Positions 11,645 through 24,945 are shown, numbered from the stretch's first letter. The stretch: 64,000 nucleotides of DNA from Dioscorea cayenensis subsp. rotundata (GCF_009730915.1 NW_024086423.1:62001-126000), one strand, 5' to 3'. The notes: generated by a model not told the origin, from the sequence alone. Made by a program: numbers and translations.

Positions 11645-12448
11645 ATGGGAAGACAACCATGCTGTGATAAGATAGGGTTGAAGAGAGGTCCATGGACGGT
11701 TGACGAAGATCAGAAGCTCGTCAGCTTCATCCTCAACAATGGCATTCAATGCTGGCGATTAGTTCCAAAGCTTGCTGGTCTCTCCTATCTCATGCATGCA
11801 AATTTATTGTTTTGGACTTTGTTCGTGTTCTAACTTGTGTGTATATATATATTAACTTGTGTTTGAATATTAAGGTTTGAAGAGATGTGGGAAGAGTTGC
11901 AGACTAAGATGGACGAATTATCTCCGTCCTGATCTTAAGCGAGGGGATATATCTGAAGCCGAAGAGGATCAGATCATTGAACTCCATGCTCGCCTCGGTA
12001 ACAGGTATCTCCTTCGACATGAAAAACTTATCAGCAAACACTAAATCCTTCGTAAGTTAAATGTTTCTCATGTTTCAGGTGGTCAAAAATTGCTTCGTAT
12101 TTTCCCGGCCGAACAGATAATGAAATCAAGAACCATTGGAATACAAGAATAAAAAAGAAACTGAAACTTCTTGGATTGGATCCAGTGACACATAATCCTA
12201 TTGCAGAACCCAGAGCAGATGATGCAGTTCAAGAAAAGAGCTCAAATCTAAATACGAAAAATTCGGTTGATGGTTTAGAGATGAAAGCTCAAGTTACAAA
12301 CCATTCAAGCAGTTGCAGTACATCCATTTCAGTGGATGACACTGAGGGTTCTAGTTTTGCTTGGGTTGATCCTTTTGATAGTGTTTCTTCATGGGAAGAA
12401 GCATTCTTTCATCTTGAGGATATTTTTTCATTTGGGACTTACCCATGA
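11645..12448 (+). CDS. R2R3-MYB transcription factor, MYB40-like
   Basis: Three coding exons: 11645-11777, 11875-12004 and 12079-12448, total 210 aa, with the two classic R2R3-MYB intron positions. The protein begins [19 protein letters not shown]2 spans about residues 14-61 and R3 about 67-112. R3 reads [20 protein letters not shown] then [19 protein letters not shown], followed by [40 protein letters not shown] resembles Arabidopsis MYB40 more than the MYB20/43/85 group. The C-terminal tail is short (about 80 aa) and acidic ([15 protein letters not shown]), a plausible activation region. The frame is open upstream to 11612 but without an ATG before 11645. Confidence 0.92.
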
Positions 12449-13077
12449 GAGTTTATTGTTTATCAAATGTAGATCAATTTGTCTTTTATAACATTGTAAT
12501 TCAATTTATTTTTTGAATTTTTTTTTAAACATATATTCCACATACATTCATAAAGTTCTCTCTTTTCTTGTATGGCATTGAAAGTTTGAGATTTATGAAT
12601 ATATATCCCTTCTCATAGTTAACCATTGCTCATTTTTCTTAAACATTAAATTATTTTATGGTACTCTTTTTCACCGTCTTCAAACGAATATTTTTTTTTA
12701 AAATATTCATTTATTAATAAATAATTATAATCTAGTATATATTTGTTCGTTGACTTACATAATGGTATGAAACACTGAGAGTTTTATAAAAAAACTCACA
12801 TCATTTATTTAAGCGGAAACTATATATGAAAAACACACATAAAAATCATTAAAAAAAAAAATACTTCACTAATTTTTTTATTCACTATTAAATGATTCTA
12901 GATATTATAAATTTATATATATATATATAAAAGAAATGTAATTTTGGATTTTGCAGTGGTATAAATGTGCACAACTCAATTTTTTTTTTAATAAATAAAT
13001 TTGCATGAGTTGACCTACTCTATCCAGAACTCATACGCAAGTAACGCAACGCGCTAAAGCTGACTTTTCTTTTGTTC

Positions 13078-13079
<2 letters not shown>
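12449..13079. other. AT-rich spacer after the MYB gene
   Basis: 3' UTR and AT-rich spacer; no gene seen. Confidence 0.45.
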
Positions 13080-13134
<55 letters not shown>

Positions 13135-13135
13135 T
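13080..13135. repeat. (TTA)n microsatellite
   Basis: About 18 TTA/ATT units. Its last nine bases, TTATTATTT, recur at 15516-15524 across the transposon, so this array appears to be the insertion target. Confidence 0.95.
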
Positions 13136-15515
13136 GTAAATCGCTAAAAACACTCGTAAGTTCTGATATCGCTAAAAACACCCTGCTAGTTTTCGTGACT
13201 CCTCAAAAACCCCTTCCTTTTGAATACAATGATTTTTTTAAACCCCCAAACATCTAATAGTGATTGATAGAGTTAATTTGGAATTTTTTTGGACTGAAAT
13301 TGTCCTCATGCGTTGGAAGTTATAGCAAGTGTGATGGGGTTTGACTATAATGCCCTTGAGTACAGATGAGTTTCTATTTAAAAATATGAGGTATGAGGTT
13401 ACGTTTTAAAAATGAGTTTCCCTGTTTAAAAAAATGAGTTTTCTATTTAAAAAAATGAATTTTTTGTTTAAAAAATTGAGTTTTCTTTTTAAGAAATGAG
13501 TTTTCTGTTTAAGAAAAGAGGTTTCTGTTTAAAAAAATGAGGTCTACGTTTAAGAAATGAGTTTTCTGTTTAAGAAATGAGGGTTTTGTTTAAAAAAATG
13601 AGGTCTCGTTTAAGAAATGAGTTTTTGTGGTGTATTTATCACCCCCAAAATCTCTTTATTGCGAGTTGGATCGGGCAGGTGAGACAAAGCATGCGGCTCA
13701 CAATCATAGTCACGTTAGCATGAAAAATGGGATTTCATGTTCGAGAGAAAAAGGTCAGACCTTCGATGCCTTCGCTCGACGACGAGGAGCATGCGGTCTT
13801 CCCCGAGGTCAGCGACGAAGAAGATGAAAGAGATGAGGTCGATGGCGGGGAAGGCGATGAAGACGAAGACGAAGACGGCGAGATCGAACCCCTCATCGTG
13901 GCCAGCTTCCTCCCTCCGTTCCTCGTCACCAACTTAGGCACCATGGATCCAAACCCCGGAATGATCCCTAACCCTAACCCTATTGCTATCCATGTTGCGG
14001 TCTCCGCGATCGAGAATGGTTCCAGTTCAAGTTCGACCCGTCTTATCCGAGCGTCGCCACGAAGACCTCACCACTCCGACCGCCGAGGGAACGTCGCCAA
14101 CCGGATCGCCAACGCCGATAAAGATTTTCTCCTTTAAGACCCCACACGAGCAGGGGCCAGCCGAGATCGCTCGCCCGGATCCGGAGCTCGGCCTCAGCGT
14201 TCGCGAGATCAGCGACGATGAGATACTCGATGTCCCTATTCAATGAGGTCTCCGTTTAAAAAATATGCTCTCTGTTTAAGAAATGAGTTCTCTGTTTATA
14301 TGCTTGTTTGTCTTTGTTTAACTATCGATGTTTTACGTTTAATATATTGCGTTTACGTTTAAAAAAAGTGCTTAAATATCGTTGTTTCTATTTAAATATG
14401 TACGAGTGCAACCTTTCGATGCCTTCAGCTCGACGACGAGGGAGCATGCGGTCTTCCCCGAGGTCGATGACGAAGAAGATGAAAGAGATGAGGTCGACGA
14501 CGGGGAAGGCGATGAAGATGAAGGCGAAGACGGGCGAGATCGAACCCCTCATCCCGAGCACCGCTTCCTCCCTCCGTTCCCGCCACCGACTTAGGCACCA
14601 TGGATCCAAACCCCGAATGATTCCTAACCCTAACCTTATTGCTATCCATGTTGCGGTCTCGCGATCGAGAATGGTTCCGTTCAAGTTCGACTCGTCTTAT
14701 CCGACGTCGCCACCGAAGACCTCACCACTCCGACCGCCGAGGAACGTCGCTCAATCGGATCGCCAACGCCAATAATGATTTCTCCTTTAAGACCCCACAC
14801 GAGCATGCCACGCTTCGAGATCGCTCGCTAGATCCGGAGCTCGAGCCTCAGCGTTCACGCGAGATCGGTGACGATGAGATACTCAATGTCCCCTACTCAA
14901 TGAGGGTTTCTGTTTAAAAATGAGGTCTTTGTTTAAAAAAATAAGCTCTCGCTTTTAAGAAATGAGTTCTCTGTTTATATGCTTGTTTGTCTTTGTTTAA
15001 CTATTGATGTTTCGTTTAATATATTGCGTTTACGTTTAAAAAAGTGCTTAAATATCGTTGTTTCTATTTAAATATGTACGAGTGACCAAGATTAATTGGT
15101 TTTTATATCCAGGATTAATTTATCGTGTAAATATTTGTTTTTCCTGTTTAAATATTAATGTTTTTGTTTAAAAAAATGAGTTTTATGTTTAAAAAAATGA
15201 TGTTTCGTTTAAGAAATGAGTTTTCTGCTTTAAGAAATGAGGGTTTACATTTAAGAAATGAACTCTACATTTTAAGAAATGAGTTCTACTGTTTAAAAAA
15301 ATGAGATCTCTGCTTTAAGAAATGAGTACATGCAAAAGGAATCTGAAAAGAATGAAAAAAATGTATCAAAAAGGTTTAAAAGCGATGATGGAATTTCATA
15401 ACTGCAGGGGTAAAAAGGAAGTGAAAACAATAAAGGAAGGGTTGTTCGAGTGATGCAAAACTCGCAGTACATTTGGGAAGTTTTGAAATTATCGAGGGTA
15501 AACAGTAATTTTCCC
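13136..15515. mobile_element. Non-autonomous Mutator-like (Pack-MULE-type) element with duplicated GC-rich insert
   Basis: The left end (GTAAATCGCTAAAAACACTCG...) and the reverse complement of the right end (GGGAAAATTACTGTTTACCC...) align as long, diverged terminal inverted repeats of about 100 bp. The best shared part is CTGCTAGTTTTCGTGACTCC on the left against CTGCGAGTTTTGCATCACTC on the right, both followed by an ACCCCTTCCTTT-like stretch. A 9-bp direct repeat TTATTATTT flanks it (13127-13135, 15516-15524); nine bases is the Mutator size, although the left copy lies in a TTA array. The interior is mostly degenerate TTTAAGAAATGAGTTTTCTG repeats around two GC-rich blocks. No transposase is seen. 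Confidence 0.65.
13755..15085 (+). repeat. Two tandem ~660-bp copies of a GC-rich, gene-like segment inside the MULE
   Basis: Copy 1 starts at about 13761 and copy 2 at about 14414 (period 653 at the left, 676 at the right end). Each holds a ~490-bp GC-rich block that can be read as MPSLDDEEHAVFPEVSDEED..., then NPIAIHVAVS, then a Pro/Ser-rich part ending EISDDEILDVP. Each block is followed by an AT-rich flank ending AAATATGTACGAGTG. Many 1-2 base gaps separate the copies and shift the reading frame, so neither is an intact gene. The base composition differs sharply from the surroundings, suggesting captured host exon sequence. I do not recognise the donor gene. Confidence 0.7.
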
Positions 15516-15524
15516 TTATTATTT

Positions 15525-15819
15525 TAAAACAAACAACTCCATCTGGTGAAGGGCCAGAAGATCCAGAGTTTCCAGTTTGAGAGGCCAACGTGAGAACATG
15601 CATGAAATCTTACTGGCCCTGTCTTTGTGCCGTTCAATGTGTTTGCAGACATGAAGACATGCACTAACAGACAAAAAAACACAAAAAAGTTGGCGTGAAA
15701 GCACGGCTAACAATTATAAAGTCTATGCATTTTAATTATATTAGTTCCACTTGGAATATTTATAAGAATTTAAAATAATAACATTAAAAAATAATTAATA
15801 TCTAAGTATTTACTATTTA
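15525..15819. other. Spacer between MULE and TELO2 stop
   Basis: AT-rich; probably TELO2 3' UTR on the minus strand near 15820. Confidence 0.4.
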
Positions 15820-18800
15820 TTAGAGTTGGAGTTTCATACTAGAGCTTGGGATGATAATGTCATTGGTTTTTGAAGGCAATAATGCACTGGCTTTTGTTCT
15901 GAAACAGTCTGCAGATTCTAGTGATCTGGATGTCTGTAAAGCCATCTCGGCATGGAGTTGGAGACACTTCATGGCCATCTACAAATGTCGGCAAAAAACG
16001 AAAAGAAGGTTAAAATTGTACCGAAATATATACGAAAAACATATCTGTATTCTTGATTGACAGACAACAAGATTTATTAGGGCATTCATGGAATGCACAT
16101 CTTCGAAGTGGAAAGTGTGAATTCCTAAGTGAAATCATAACGAAAAGGATGTTTGTATTCTTGGTTGACAGGAAGCAAAATTTATTAAGGCATTATATTC
16201 TGGAAAAACACATCTTCGGAAGTAGAAAGTGCGAATTCAGAAGTGAAATCATATATAAGAGTTGACGAATATTAAAAGCTAAGTAGATCACTTGGTTTTC
16301 AGGAAAATTTCCTAATAAGTACTCAGGGGATGAATTATAGCCACAATATACCCTATTTCTGAAACATTATTCAAACAAAAAAGACATGCACAAAGAGGAA
16401 GAACTTACAGTTGAGCACTCCGTGTCAGGATCACGTTCAGCAACATGAAGGGCTAATGTGCGAATCCACTCAAGTCCATTTGAAATTTCATCATTTCCTT
16501 CGATCAATGCAGACGCTACAAATGATGGATGTAGAGCTGCTACTATGCATGAAGCTGTGAAGATAACCGATCTTCTAACAAATGCCTCCGCATGGTGTGA
16601 GATTTCCCTGAGAGACAGAATTGATTATGTGAATATAAAGAGTGCATTAATGAAATGGTTTAAAACAAAATCATATTAAGATTTGGAGTACCTTCTTCTT
16701 AACATATCAAGAAGAGAAGGGGCCAGTGCTGATGCTTCCGGATGCATAGCCACGCATTTCATACAAACACCAAGCATGTAAATCAATTTTCCTAGAACAA
16801 TGAAGTCCCTATTGAGTAAATCCACGCCGTGCCTAACTTTGTCAAATTCTTGCATTGCAGGGAACATAAAGGCGGCTGCATACAAAGGAAATTTATTTTT
16901 TGACCATTCCTGTATGTTATCCTTTGCTGTCCGGATACTCCATCTACGAGATTTTCCCATCTTCAGTTGGCCAGGTCTAGAAGGGAGTTCTCGCTCATAA
17001 CGGTGTGACCAATTTAGTGAAGTTCCAGTTTCTAAGATCTCCTTCCAAGGGCCAGCGCCACTAGGCCCTTTACTATTAGGAATAAACCATGGCTGAGTCC
17101 CAGAAACAGTAGAAATCAAATTCCTTCGATGATGCTCCACGCTCATGATTTTAGAATCAGCAAGCTCTAGCGCTGCATCAGTCATGACATCAATTATCAG
17201 AATACGCTGACTGACATCCACATTTGGTGAATAAAGCAATTTGGTCACAGCATCCAAAGATTCAAATGGGCTTGTGACAAGCAAAGCAACTAGTGCTTTT
17301 TGTCTCTTGTCTTCAGCAGAATCTTCCTCTCCTTCAATTGCAATATCAGAGCAACGCACATGCACTAATGCTCTAACAAGATCACCTGCACTATGACGGA
17401 GTTCATCAGGTGATGCTCTGACAAGCCTTTCAGCAGCACTGAGTGCTCTTTCCACCTGTAATGTATAACAACAAGAATAAGCATGGTGAGAGTTATAACA
17501 GATACAGAGAAGATGAAGATGAAAATAAGAACTTACACCATCTGCGTCATCAGGCTTCCTTAATGCTGCACAAATTTCACCGATCTGTGAGATTTTTCTC
17601 TGCAGATCTGAATCATCATCAGTTAAATCATATGGCTGCAATGATGAGTCACTTGAAGCTTCAGAATTCTTGCTGTCATCATCATCTTCTTCTTCATCAT
17701 CTCCATTATTATAAAGGGTTCCACTGTTGATCAAGGCTGGATCAATGACTTTATCAGGATCACTGAACCTTGAAAAATTGCTATCATCTCGGACAAAATC
17801 ACCGATCACATTCTTCCCCTTAGCGTGGCCGTTGTGTCTCTTTTTTCTAGAGGAAGAAGATTTTGATTCATTCTTGTCACCTCTATTTGCAGGAAAAGGT
17901 GTCCCAACCTCATTTCTTAGGGGGATAAGGCCGAATTCCCAATCAACAGTCTCAGAATGCTCATCATCAAGATATAAGGGATTTTTTGGATCAACAACCT
18001 TAGAGAACACCAGAGCAATAGAACTAGCCATTTTCCGAACTAAATGAATAGGGCTCTCTAGTCTACCTGTCAAAGAGGACTAATAGTTCAGAAATGAAAC
18101 AAGACTATAGAAGCATCATCATGATAAGACAAACTTAAGAGATGGAAAACTACAGCTGACTCCTTGGAGGATCGAATGTAGTACATCCTTCGTTGATTCT
18201 AGTTCACGCTTAGTCATTCTCTCCAAACATAAACCAAGAGCTGCTGTAATATCTGTGTTTCACTTAAGGAACTATAAACATTAAAAAATATAATGCAGCA
18301 TCAATTTATACCAAGAAAGGATACAAGCTTGCTGCTCTATGGCAACAGATTGAGTAAATTCACGTCTAGACCAAGTGCTTGCCAGACGGTGCACTATATC
18401 TAAGAAGCCTTCCCTCTTCTGATCCATATGTACATCAGCATAAGGCGAGCTATTGAAAACAGAAATCTGAAGAATCCATCTCAGGCAACAAATAGGAAAT
18501 ACTTTCGCGAACAGAAATTTGTCAATGAACATGCTCCTGAAAAACATATGCGGCCATATTAAAGAAAAAACTAGAGACATACAGCAAAGGAAGAGATGAA
18601 AAATGTATTGCCCCTTAATCCATTTCACTCTTTCTCAATACAGTACAAAACCTGAGAAAACAACCATCTCATTTCTTGGCCACTACACATATGGACAAGG
18701 TCTTCAAATAAACTCGTTATGCACCCAGGTGGTATCAACTGAGATACATCATCCAATTGCAATTTATGTAACGCTACAATAGGGTCCTGGCACTTATATA

Positions 18801-21800
18801 ATGCATATAAAGCAGATTTCATCACAAATTCACAGGATGTTGAGATTAAACTTACGTCCAGTGTACAAAAAATAAAATAAAATAAAATAAAAGCAAAATT
18901 GCAGGTACAATTAGTAGTCAGACCACCACCCAACCAGGTGCAGAATGCACACCTCATTATAACATGATTAATTATCAGAAAATCCATCCTCAAAGTTCAG
19001 CTGCTATTAATTCCTTATGAGAAAAGCATCCATGAGCAAGTAAGTTACTATTTGATTATGTAAGCAAGTTCGGCCACAACAAAATTGACTAATGCATAGG
19101 TATTCATCAAGGCCTCATTGGAGTTTTTAAATTACTAATATATATGAAAAAGTAAAATATTAATAGACGTAAGGATGTCTATTCAACTCCTTGAAGCATG
19201 AACAAAAAAAAAATGCTATGCTAGGGTTGATAATTCAGAAAAGATTTAGCAGTCGTGGATAATGGACAAATAGTTTATTTAAAAAGTATAATGCAAAGTG
19301 CTATCTCACCTCATGCCAATGTGATGTTTAAACAACTGACTGAACAACAACCAAAGAGTCAAGAAAGCTTCTCTGTCACTTGTATTTCGCCGAGATAGCT
19401 GATGTAGTAAGCTATCAGATAATCTCTCCACAGTATATTGATCTCTGATTGTTTCCATTATCTTCAACCAGAAAAGCGTTTCTGGTTGTGAGTGAACCAA
19501 GTCAAGAGCAGTGAAGTCACCATCCAACAATGAGCACTGCTGAGCATGTTTAAGAAGCCTAGGTATCAATTCAGCCACCAGGATATCTGAGAAACAATAT
19601 AAAAAAAAAAAAAATCCTTTTATGAATGATGTGCTTTACGGAAACCCTAAAAGCTGCAAGTTTCAACAGTATCCAGCAGCCTTTCAAAATTTGCACCAAA
19701 GTTTTTAAGTCAAAAATGCGTCCTAAATGAACATCTCCTAAATTACCTAAAACATATATGTGAATGGTTTAACAGTCACTTCCCCTGTTACCTAATACCA
19801 ATCCCAAAAGCCCAAAAGAGAAAAGAACCTTAATCTCCAGTAGTAATTAAACGGAGAAAGACACAAGTTGACAAACTGGGAACTAAATTAAGGAATTCAG
19901 AGGAAAAACAGAATATCAGCCATAATAGCCATGAATAACAAACAATAAGAATTCTAGAACACTTAAGGAAGGCCACTTTTTCCAGACACTCTGGAGCCAT
20001 CCAACTTCACATTTTTCCATCAAATGATAGTTTTTTAACCAACAAATCAAGGGTCTGATGCTAGTTTTCAAAGTTTAGCAGGATGAACATCACCCAAGTT
20101 GCTCTAATCTATACCTGCAGATACATGCTCATCAGCCACTGTCCTACTAATTAATGAAAAATAAGGAAGAAACCAACTTAAACATCAGGATCATTTTCCA
20201 TCAAGTAATTCTTAACAAATCTTCTGGTACCTGTAGATCCACGTCGGCAAATTCGTGAAAAGGTTTCACCAACAAACAAAAATGCTGAATCAGTAGTAGG
20301 TTCATCTAAGCCATCTGCTCTATGAGGAAAATTTATAGCTCTTTCTGCAGCTCCATCCATAAGTTGTATGACTACTTGCTGGAAGAATTTGCTTATTAAA
20401 TAGTCAAAGTAAAACACAATTTCAGGAAAAAATGAAGCAAGAAACATGAACACAGTTAGAGTGGGACACATCCTTCCATGTAAAAAGAGTGTCCAAATTC
20501 AATCTTGAAGACACCATATGAAGTACCAAATTCAATCTTATATGTTCCTCATGCAATTTAAAGTATCATTCCTACTAAACAGCATTTAATATAACAACAA
20601 GATAATTGGAGAAAGGTAGGCCAATTATGTACTTCCATATATAATGATGTAAGATAATACCTAAAGTTCAATTTTCCACACTTGATATCATTAGTAGGTT
20701 ATCTACAGTTAAATAATAAGATTTGTTCAGACTTCAAGATGCTTGAAATTCACAGAGAGAGATGAGAGGATGACATAACATAAAAAACCATAGTAAAACT
20801 TAAAATATGTCAAATTTTTCACACGTGACATATGATATCCAACAAGAACATATGGCCACTAAATGAAATAAGCAAGTGCACAAGGCGAATAACCAGAATA
20901 TCCAATTTTCACTTGTGTGTGTGAGATATCCATCACCTAAAACTAGGTCAAGTTACTTCTGTCATATGAAATTTAATGAATATACACAAGAAAATGATAG
21001 TCAAGCAAATGGAAACTTCACTTAATGTATATGAAGTCACCTTTCAGGCAATGATTAAGCCATCTTTTAATATTATTCATGTTACATTTCAAATCAATCT
21101 CTTAATTAAAGCTTAAAGGATACTGTGATGACAACACAGACGAAGCCTTCACTCTTGCTTTGTCAGGTATGGATGCAAGCGTTTGTGCCAGCATGGATAT
21201 GAATGTCAAATCTCTTGGTTTAATGAGTTGAAGAACATCTTCACCACTGTTATTTGCCACTAAAACTGACGTGACCATATCCTGAACTCCTTTATTTTCA
21301 AGCAAGCACAATACCAATAACCTGACATAAGTTTGATGAACCAAAAAATTATTGTTTGATGAAAGATGCTATGAGCTATATAAACAAGTAAGACAGATGT
21401 AGAAGTCAACGCATGGACTACCATAAACATGCTTGCATGGAGAAAACAGAAGTACACAATTATGAAAAATATGGGTAAACGACCTCCGCAAAAGGAGAAT
21501 GGTTGTCAAAAGAGAAATTGTCAAGAAAGTGATTGGTGGAGAAGAGGGCCAGTAATAAAAAAAAAAAATTAATAAATAAACAAAGAATGATAATGAAAGC
21601 ATTAAGAAGGCACAATTTCAAATGGGAAGAGGCAAGGAAAGGTGTGAAGGATGCCAAGTGGAAATCTACAACTTATCTCATACACCCATAAGGACACAAG
21701 CATACAAACTTATAAAACAGATCCTATTATGGTGAAGTTGTGACAAAAAGCAAATGCTTTAGGCATAAATATGCGTGCATATAAATTTGCAAGACTTGCC

Positions 21801-23507
21801 CACAAAAGTTAAGTAAAACATCCATGGCACCCTAACTAGTATACATAAAGTTATGTTATGCTAAAACTGAAAATCAATAAATATCACAACATGGGAGCCT
21901 ACAACCTTTCAATATTTGCACATACAGCATTATGGTCAGCATCATTAGTTCCATTTCGCGTCAAACCAGGAACTAGAGCCTGCAGGATTTCATCTGGAGG
22001 TCCTTTAATAAAAAACGAATCAAATACAAGCTTCTGTGCTGAGACTGGAAACTGAGCTAGCCAAATTGATGCAACATCTGCAAACAAGATTAATCAAACG
22101 GAATGTTCAATTAGTCAGAAAGGCTCTCAAACTAGTTGACATATAGACAAAATAGCATACCATGTAAACACAACCCATTGTTCAAGCTTTTCAAAACTTA
22201 CAAGCCAGCAGCTAGATACTAAAACTAGTAGCTTGGCAACAAAATTGACCTGCCTGATTAGTACTGGCCATTGAATATGATAGTGACGAGATTAAGCTCT
22301 CTTTTTGTAGCATAAATTGCAATCTTTTGCTTATTTGCAAGAGATACTAGGTATCTTAGAGTACGAATAGGTGTTATCTTCTTCTCAATCTATGATTGGT
22401 CATATGCCAACACATTCTGAATCATTGGAATTATATTAACACTTCAAAGTAAACTAGAATGCATTGAGCCTTCTCTGCTAAAATAGTTCAGTTATGTGCC
22501 TATGTTGAAGCAAACAAGATCCTATTTCCTTGGCTTCAATCCATGACATTTAGGTTGCCAACTAACAACCTTAAAACTAAGCAAGGTGCGCTTTTAACCT
22601 TTCAAGAGAAACAAGGAGAGTAGTTCTTGAAAAGACTTGCATCAACACAAGTGATGATAGGTCTGATGCAAACCAAGCAAGATACCTATAGGAGACGGTC
22701 AGCTGGCATAAGGATGACTATAAGTTCTACAGAAACTCTTTTGAAAAGTAAATGAAGTTGCAGAAAAAATCAATAAATTGAAACCAAATTCAATTAGGAA
22801 GATGAACTCCATGAGTAACTAAAGTCCACATTAGTAATTGTATCAGCATATGCTTACTGTAGAGCAATATCCTAGATGTTGTCGGAAATGCTGCTCCATA
22901 GTAGAAAACATGCCAATACTCATCCCTTTCAGCATCAGTGGGAACTTTAGTATCAAATACCTGCAAAAAGATTTCATGAAAGTGTTTTCTTCTTAAAATG
23001 AATACCAAAACATAATTCAAGCACGAAAAATCAAATAGCAGCGATCAAAATCACATTAAGAAAACATGCAATTTTTGGCGAAGGTTGTACCAAAAATCAA
23101 TCTACCAAGAAAACAGAAGGAAATACCATTGAATTAAAAGGAAAAATAATTCATAGTTTGAACTAAAAACATACATGACTTCGGTAGCGCACATCGAGAC
23201 AACCTGCAAAACCATCAGAATGAACAGCTGAGCATTCACAAGCACATTCATCCAATTCAATTACGAGAAGGAAAAATCCATAACTTTAAAATCAATTGGA
23301 AAACAAGATCAAAAGAGAAGAATACGAACCGGAGACAAGGGAGACATCAATGGGGAAGAGGAGGAGGGCGAGGGAGTTGAGGGCGAGGATAACTTCATCG
23401 ACGTGCTTGGAAGCGGCGATCGCAGAGGAGACCTCTTGGACCCTTTGGAGAACTAGGGTTTCGAGCTCTCTTCTTCTGCTTCTCTGGGCGCTGCTGTCTT
23501 TCTCCAT
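15820..23507 (-). CDS. TELO2: TELO2/TEL2, telomere length regulation protein (TTT complex)
   Basis: Minus-strand gene with 14 coding exons: 23330-23507, 23175-23203, 22858-22960, 21906-22077, 21124-21321, 20231-20391, 19310-19586, 18647-18850, 18325-18536, 18154-18252, 17537-18066, 16692-17455, 16409-16607 and 15820-15978. The sum is 3285 nt, giving 1094 aa with every phase consistent. TEL2 binds TTI1 and TTI2 and, with HSP90/R2TP, stabilises PIKK kinases (TOR, ATM, ATR). Exon 11 opens the Pfam Telomere_reg-2 domain (SPIHLVRKMASSIALVFSKV, DPKNPLYLDDE; about residues 545-660). An acidic Asp/Glu/Ser linker (DDEEEDDDDSKNSEASSDSS) and conserved helices (GTQPWFIPNSKGPSGAGPWK) follow. The start is MEKDSSAQRSRRRELE; the frame upstream lacks an ATG. 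Exon 6 uses the acceptor ATAAG, giving LSSHKFFQQ, which matches the family. Arabidopsis mutants are embryo-defective. Confidence 0.93.
16046..16261. repeat. Tandem duplication of a ~108-bp unit in the last TELO2 intron
   Basis: TGTATTCTTGATTGACAG... (16046) and TGTATTCTTGGTTGACAG... (16154) start two similar units that share the AAAGTG(T/C)GAATTC and AAGTGAAATCATA segments. Confidence 0.8.
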
Positions 23508-23601
23508 GGCTACGTCTTCAGAGCAGCGCAAGCGCGAACTTCTTCTAGAGAGAGCATAAATATATAATTATATGATTACTTTTCTAGGGATATATAAAAA
23601 A

Positions 23602-23683
23602 GTCGCTTTGGCCGAGTGGTTAAGGCGTGTGCCTGCTAAGTACATGGGGTTTCCCCGCGAGAGTTCGAATCTCTCAGGCGACG
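23602..23683 (+). tRNA. tRNA-Ser (GCT anticodon)
   Basis: 82 nt. The acceptor arms GTCGCTT and AGGCGAC pair with one G-T, followed by discriminator G. Box A is TGGCCGAGTGG, box B is GAGTTCGAATCTC. The anticodon loop CTGCTAA gives GCT, and the long variable arm (ACATGGGGTTTCCCCGC) is typical of a class II serine tRNA. A TATA-like stretch lies just upstream and T runs follow. It lies about 95 bp from the divergent TELO2 start codon. Confidence 0.95.
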
Positions 23684-24945
23684 ATTATTTTTTCTTTTTT
23701 TTTTATATATATTTTTTTGGATGTATTTGATCAAATAATAGATAATATTAAGATAATACACTTTTCTTTCAATTTTGTTTGATTCAACTCATGGAAGACC
23801 ATTTAGAAAGAATGCTTCTTTGAAAACAATGACATGAGAGTATTCTCAACCCTTTTTTATTTTTTTTTTATTTGTAAATAAATCACACAAAATGTATTAA
23901 AAAAGACAACAAGTACAATGAATTAAACTAGAATATGGCAAATAATAAACTAGAAGTCGATCAAAACAATATGAGATAAGTAAGTGACTCGACAATAAAT
24001 GAAAACGGAGGAAAAAAAAATGATATAGAGCTCTCAAAAAATACTTGTTAAAAAAAAATTATTTATCCATGGAAGCTTTATTAATTTTGGGTCTATCTGC
24101 CCTTCCATCATAATCCTTCATTGGAGAAATTTTTTTTCTAAAATCAAAAGAAAAAGGTGGATAAATAAATCAAAATTGTTTTTAATAATTTAGCCTCCAA
24201 ACTTAAGTTTATTCAGTATGAGAGTATTTTCCATGGGAAGAAAGCATTCAATTTTGAAACAAATAATTAAAATTTTACTTTTTTTTTTCTTCATATACAT
24301 TAATGAAAGTTTCAAATGTGCGTATAATACCCGAGCTCAAGGATGGATCAAATACATTAGCTATATTAAAAAAAAATTGCATAATTTAAAGCAATGCTTT
24401 GATGTCCTCATAGAGATTGAACAGAATTTCAATTTTTATCCAAAACAATAACAATTCTTATCCCAAATATTATACCTCTTATTTTATTCTCTTTAAATCT
24501 TTATTAATTACATTTAAAACAATAATAAAGAGTTTAGAAAATTATATACAATTATTAAAAAATTATGGAATTATCTACAAAATACGGAAGATTTCACTAT
24601 AACAATAAAGCATAAAAGTATAAAATATAAAAAATAAATTTCATTTAAAACATAATTATCAAAGTGCTCCTTTCTTGTGTGAAGTGTTTTATAAGTGCAT
24701 TTTTTGCTTTTATTTTCTTTAAAAAATTATTTCCCATGCCTATTAATTTTTTAACTACCTCTTTGTAAAATCGCCAGTTTTTATTAATTTTTTATTTGGT
24801 TTATTTCATTTATGTCATTTTATTTATTTTCTTTCAAAATAAATACTAACGGATCCGGATTCAATAACAAACGAATCCGACCCGTTATTAGGAAGTCCTC
24901 AAAAACCCTTTAACCCTTCTCTCTTCTTCAATCGTCCTCTTAGCT
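23684..24945. other. AT-rich spacer upstream of the MORF gene
   Basis: Very AT-rich. Short reading frames here (24218-24602) have no domain or codon signal. A GGATCCGGATTC/GAATCCGACCCG partly palindromic stretch sits near 24851-24884. Confidence 0.45.

Noticed and set aside
13727-14137. 136-codon acidic frame as a functional gene
   Set aside because: Lies inside the MULE, is duplicated with frame-shifting gaps between copies, and has no plausible start or splice context; treated as captured fragment.
16676-18073. Long 465-codon minus-strand open frame as a single exon
   Set aside because: It runs through an in-frame intron (17456-17536) with clear GT-AG borders; the real TELO2 exons are 17537-18066 and 16692-17455.
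20378-20391. TTCCAG acceptor at 20379-20380 for TELO2 exon 6
   Set aside because: It gives a stop when joined to the preceding exon; the ATAAG acceptor 13 nt upstream keeps phase and yields the family-like LSSHKFFQQ.
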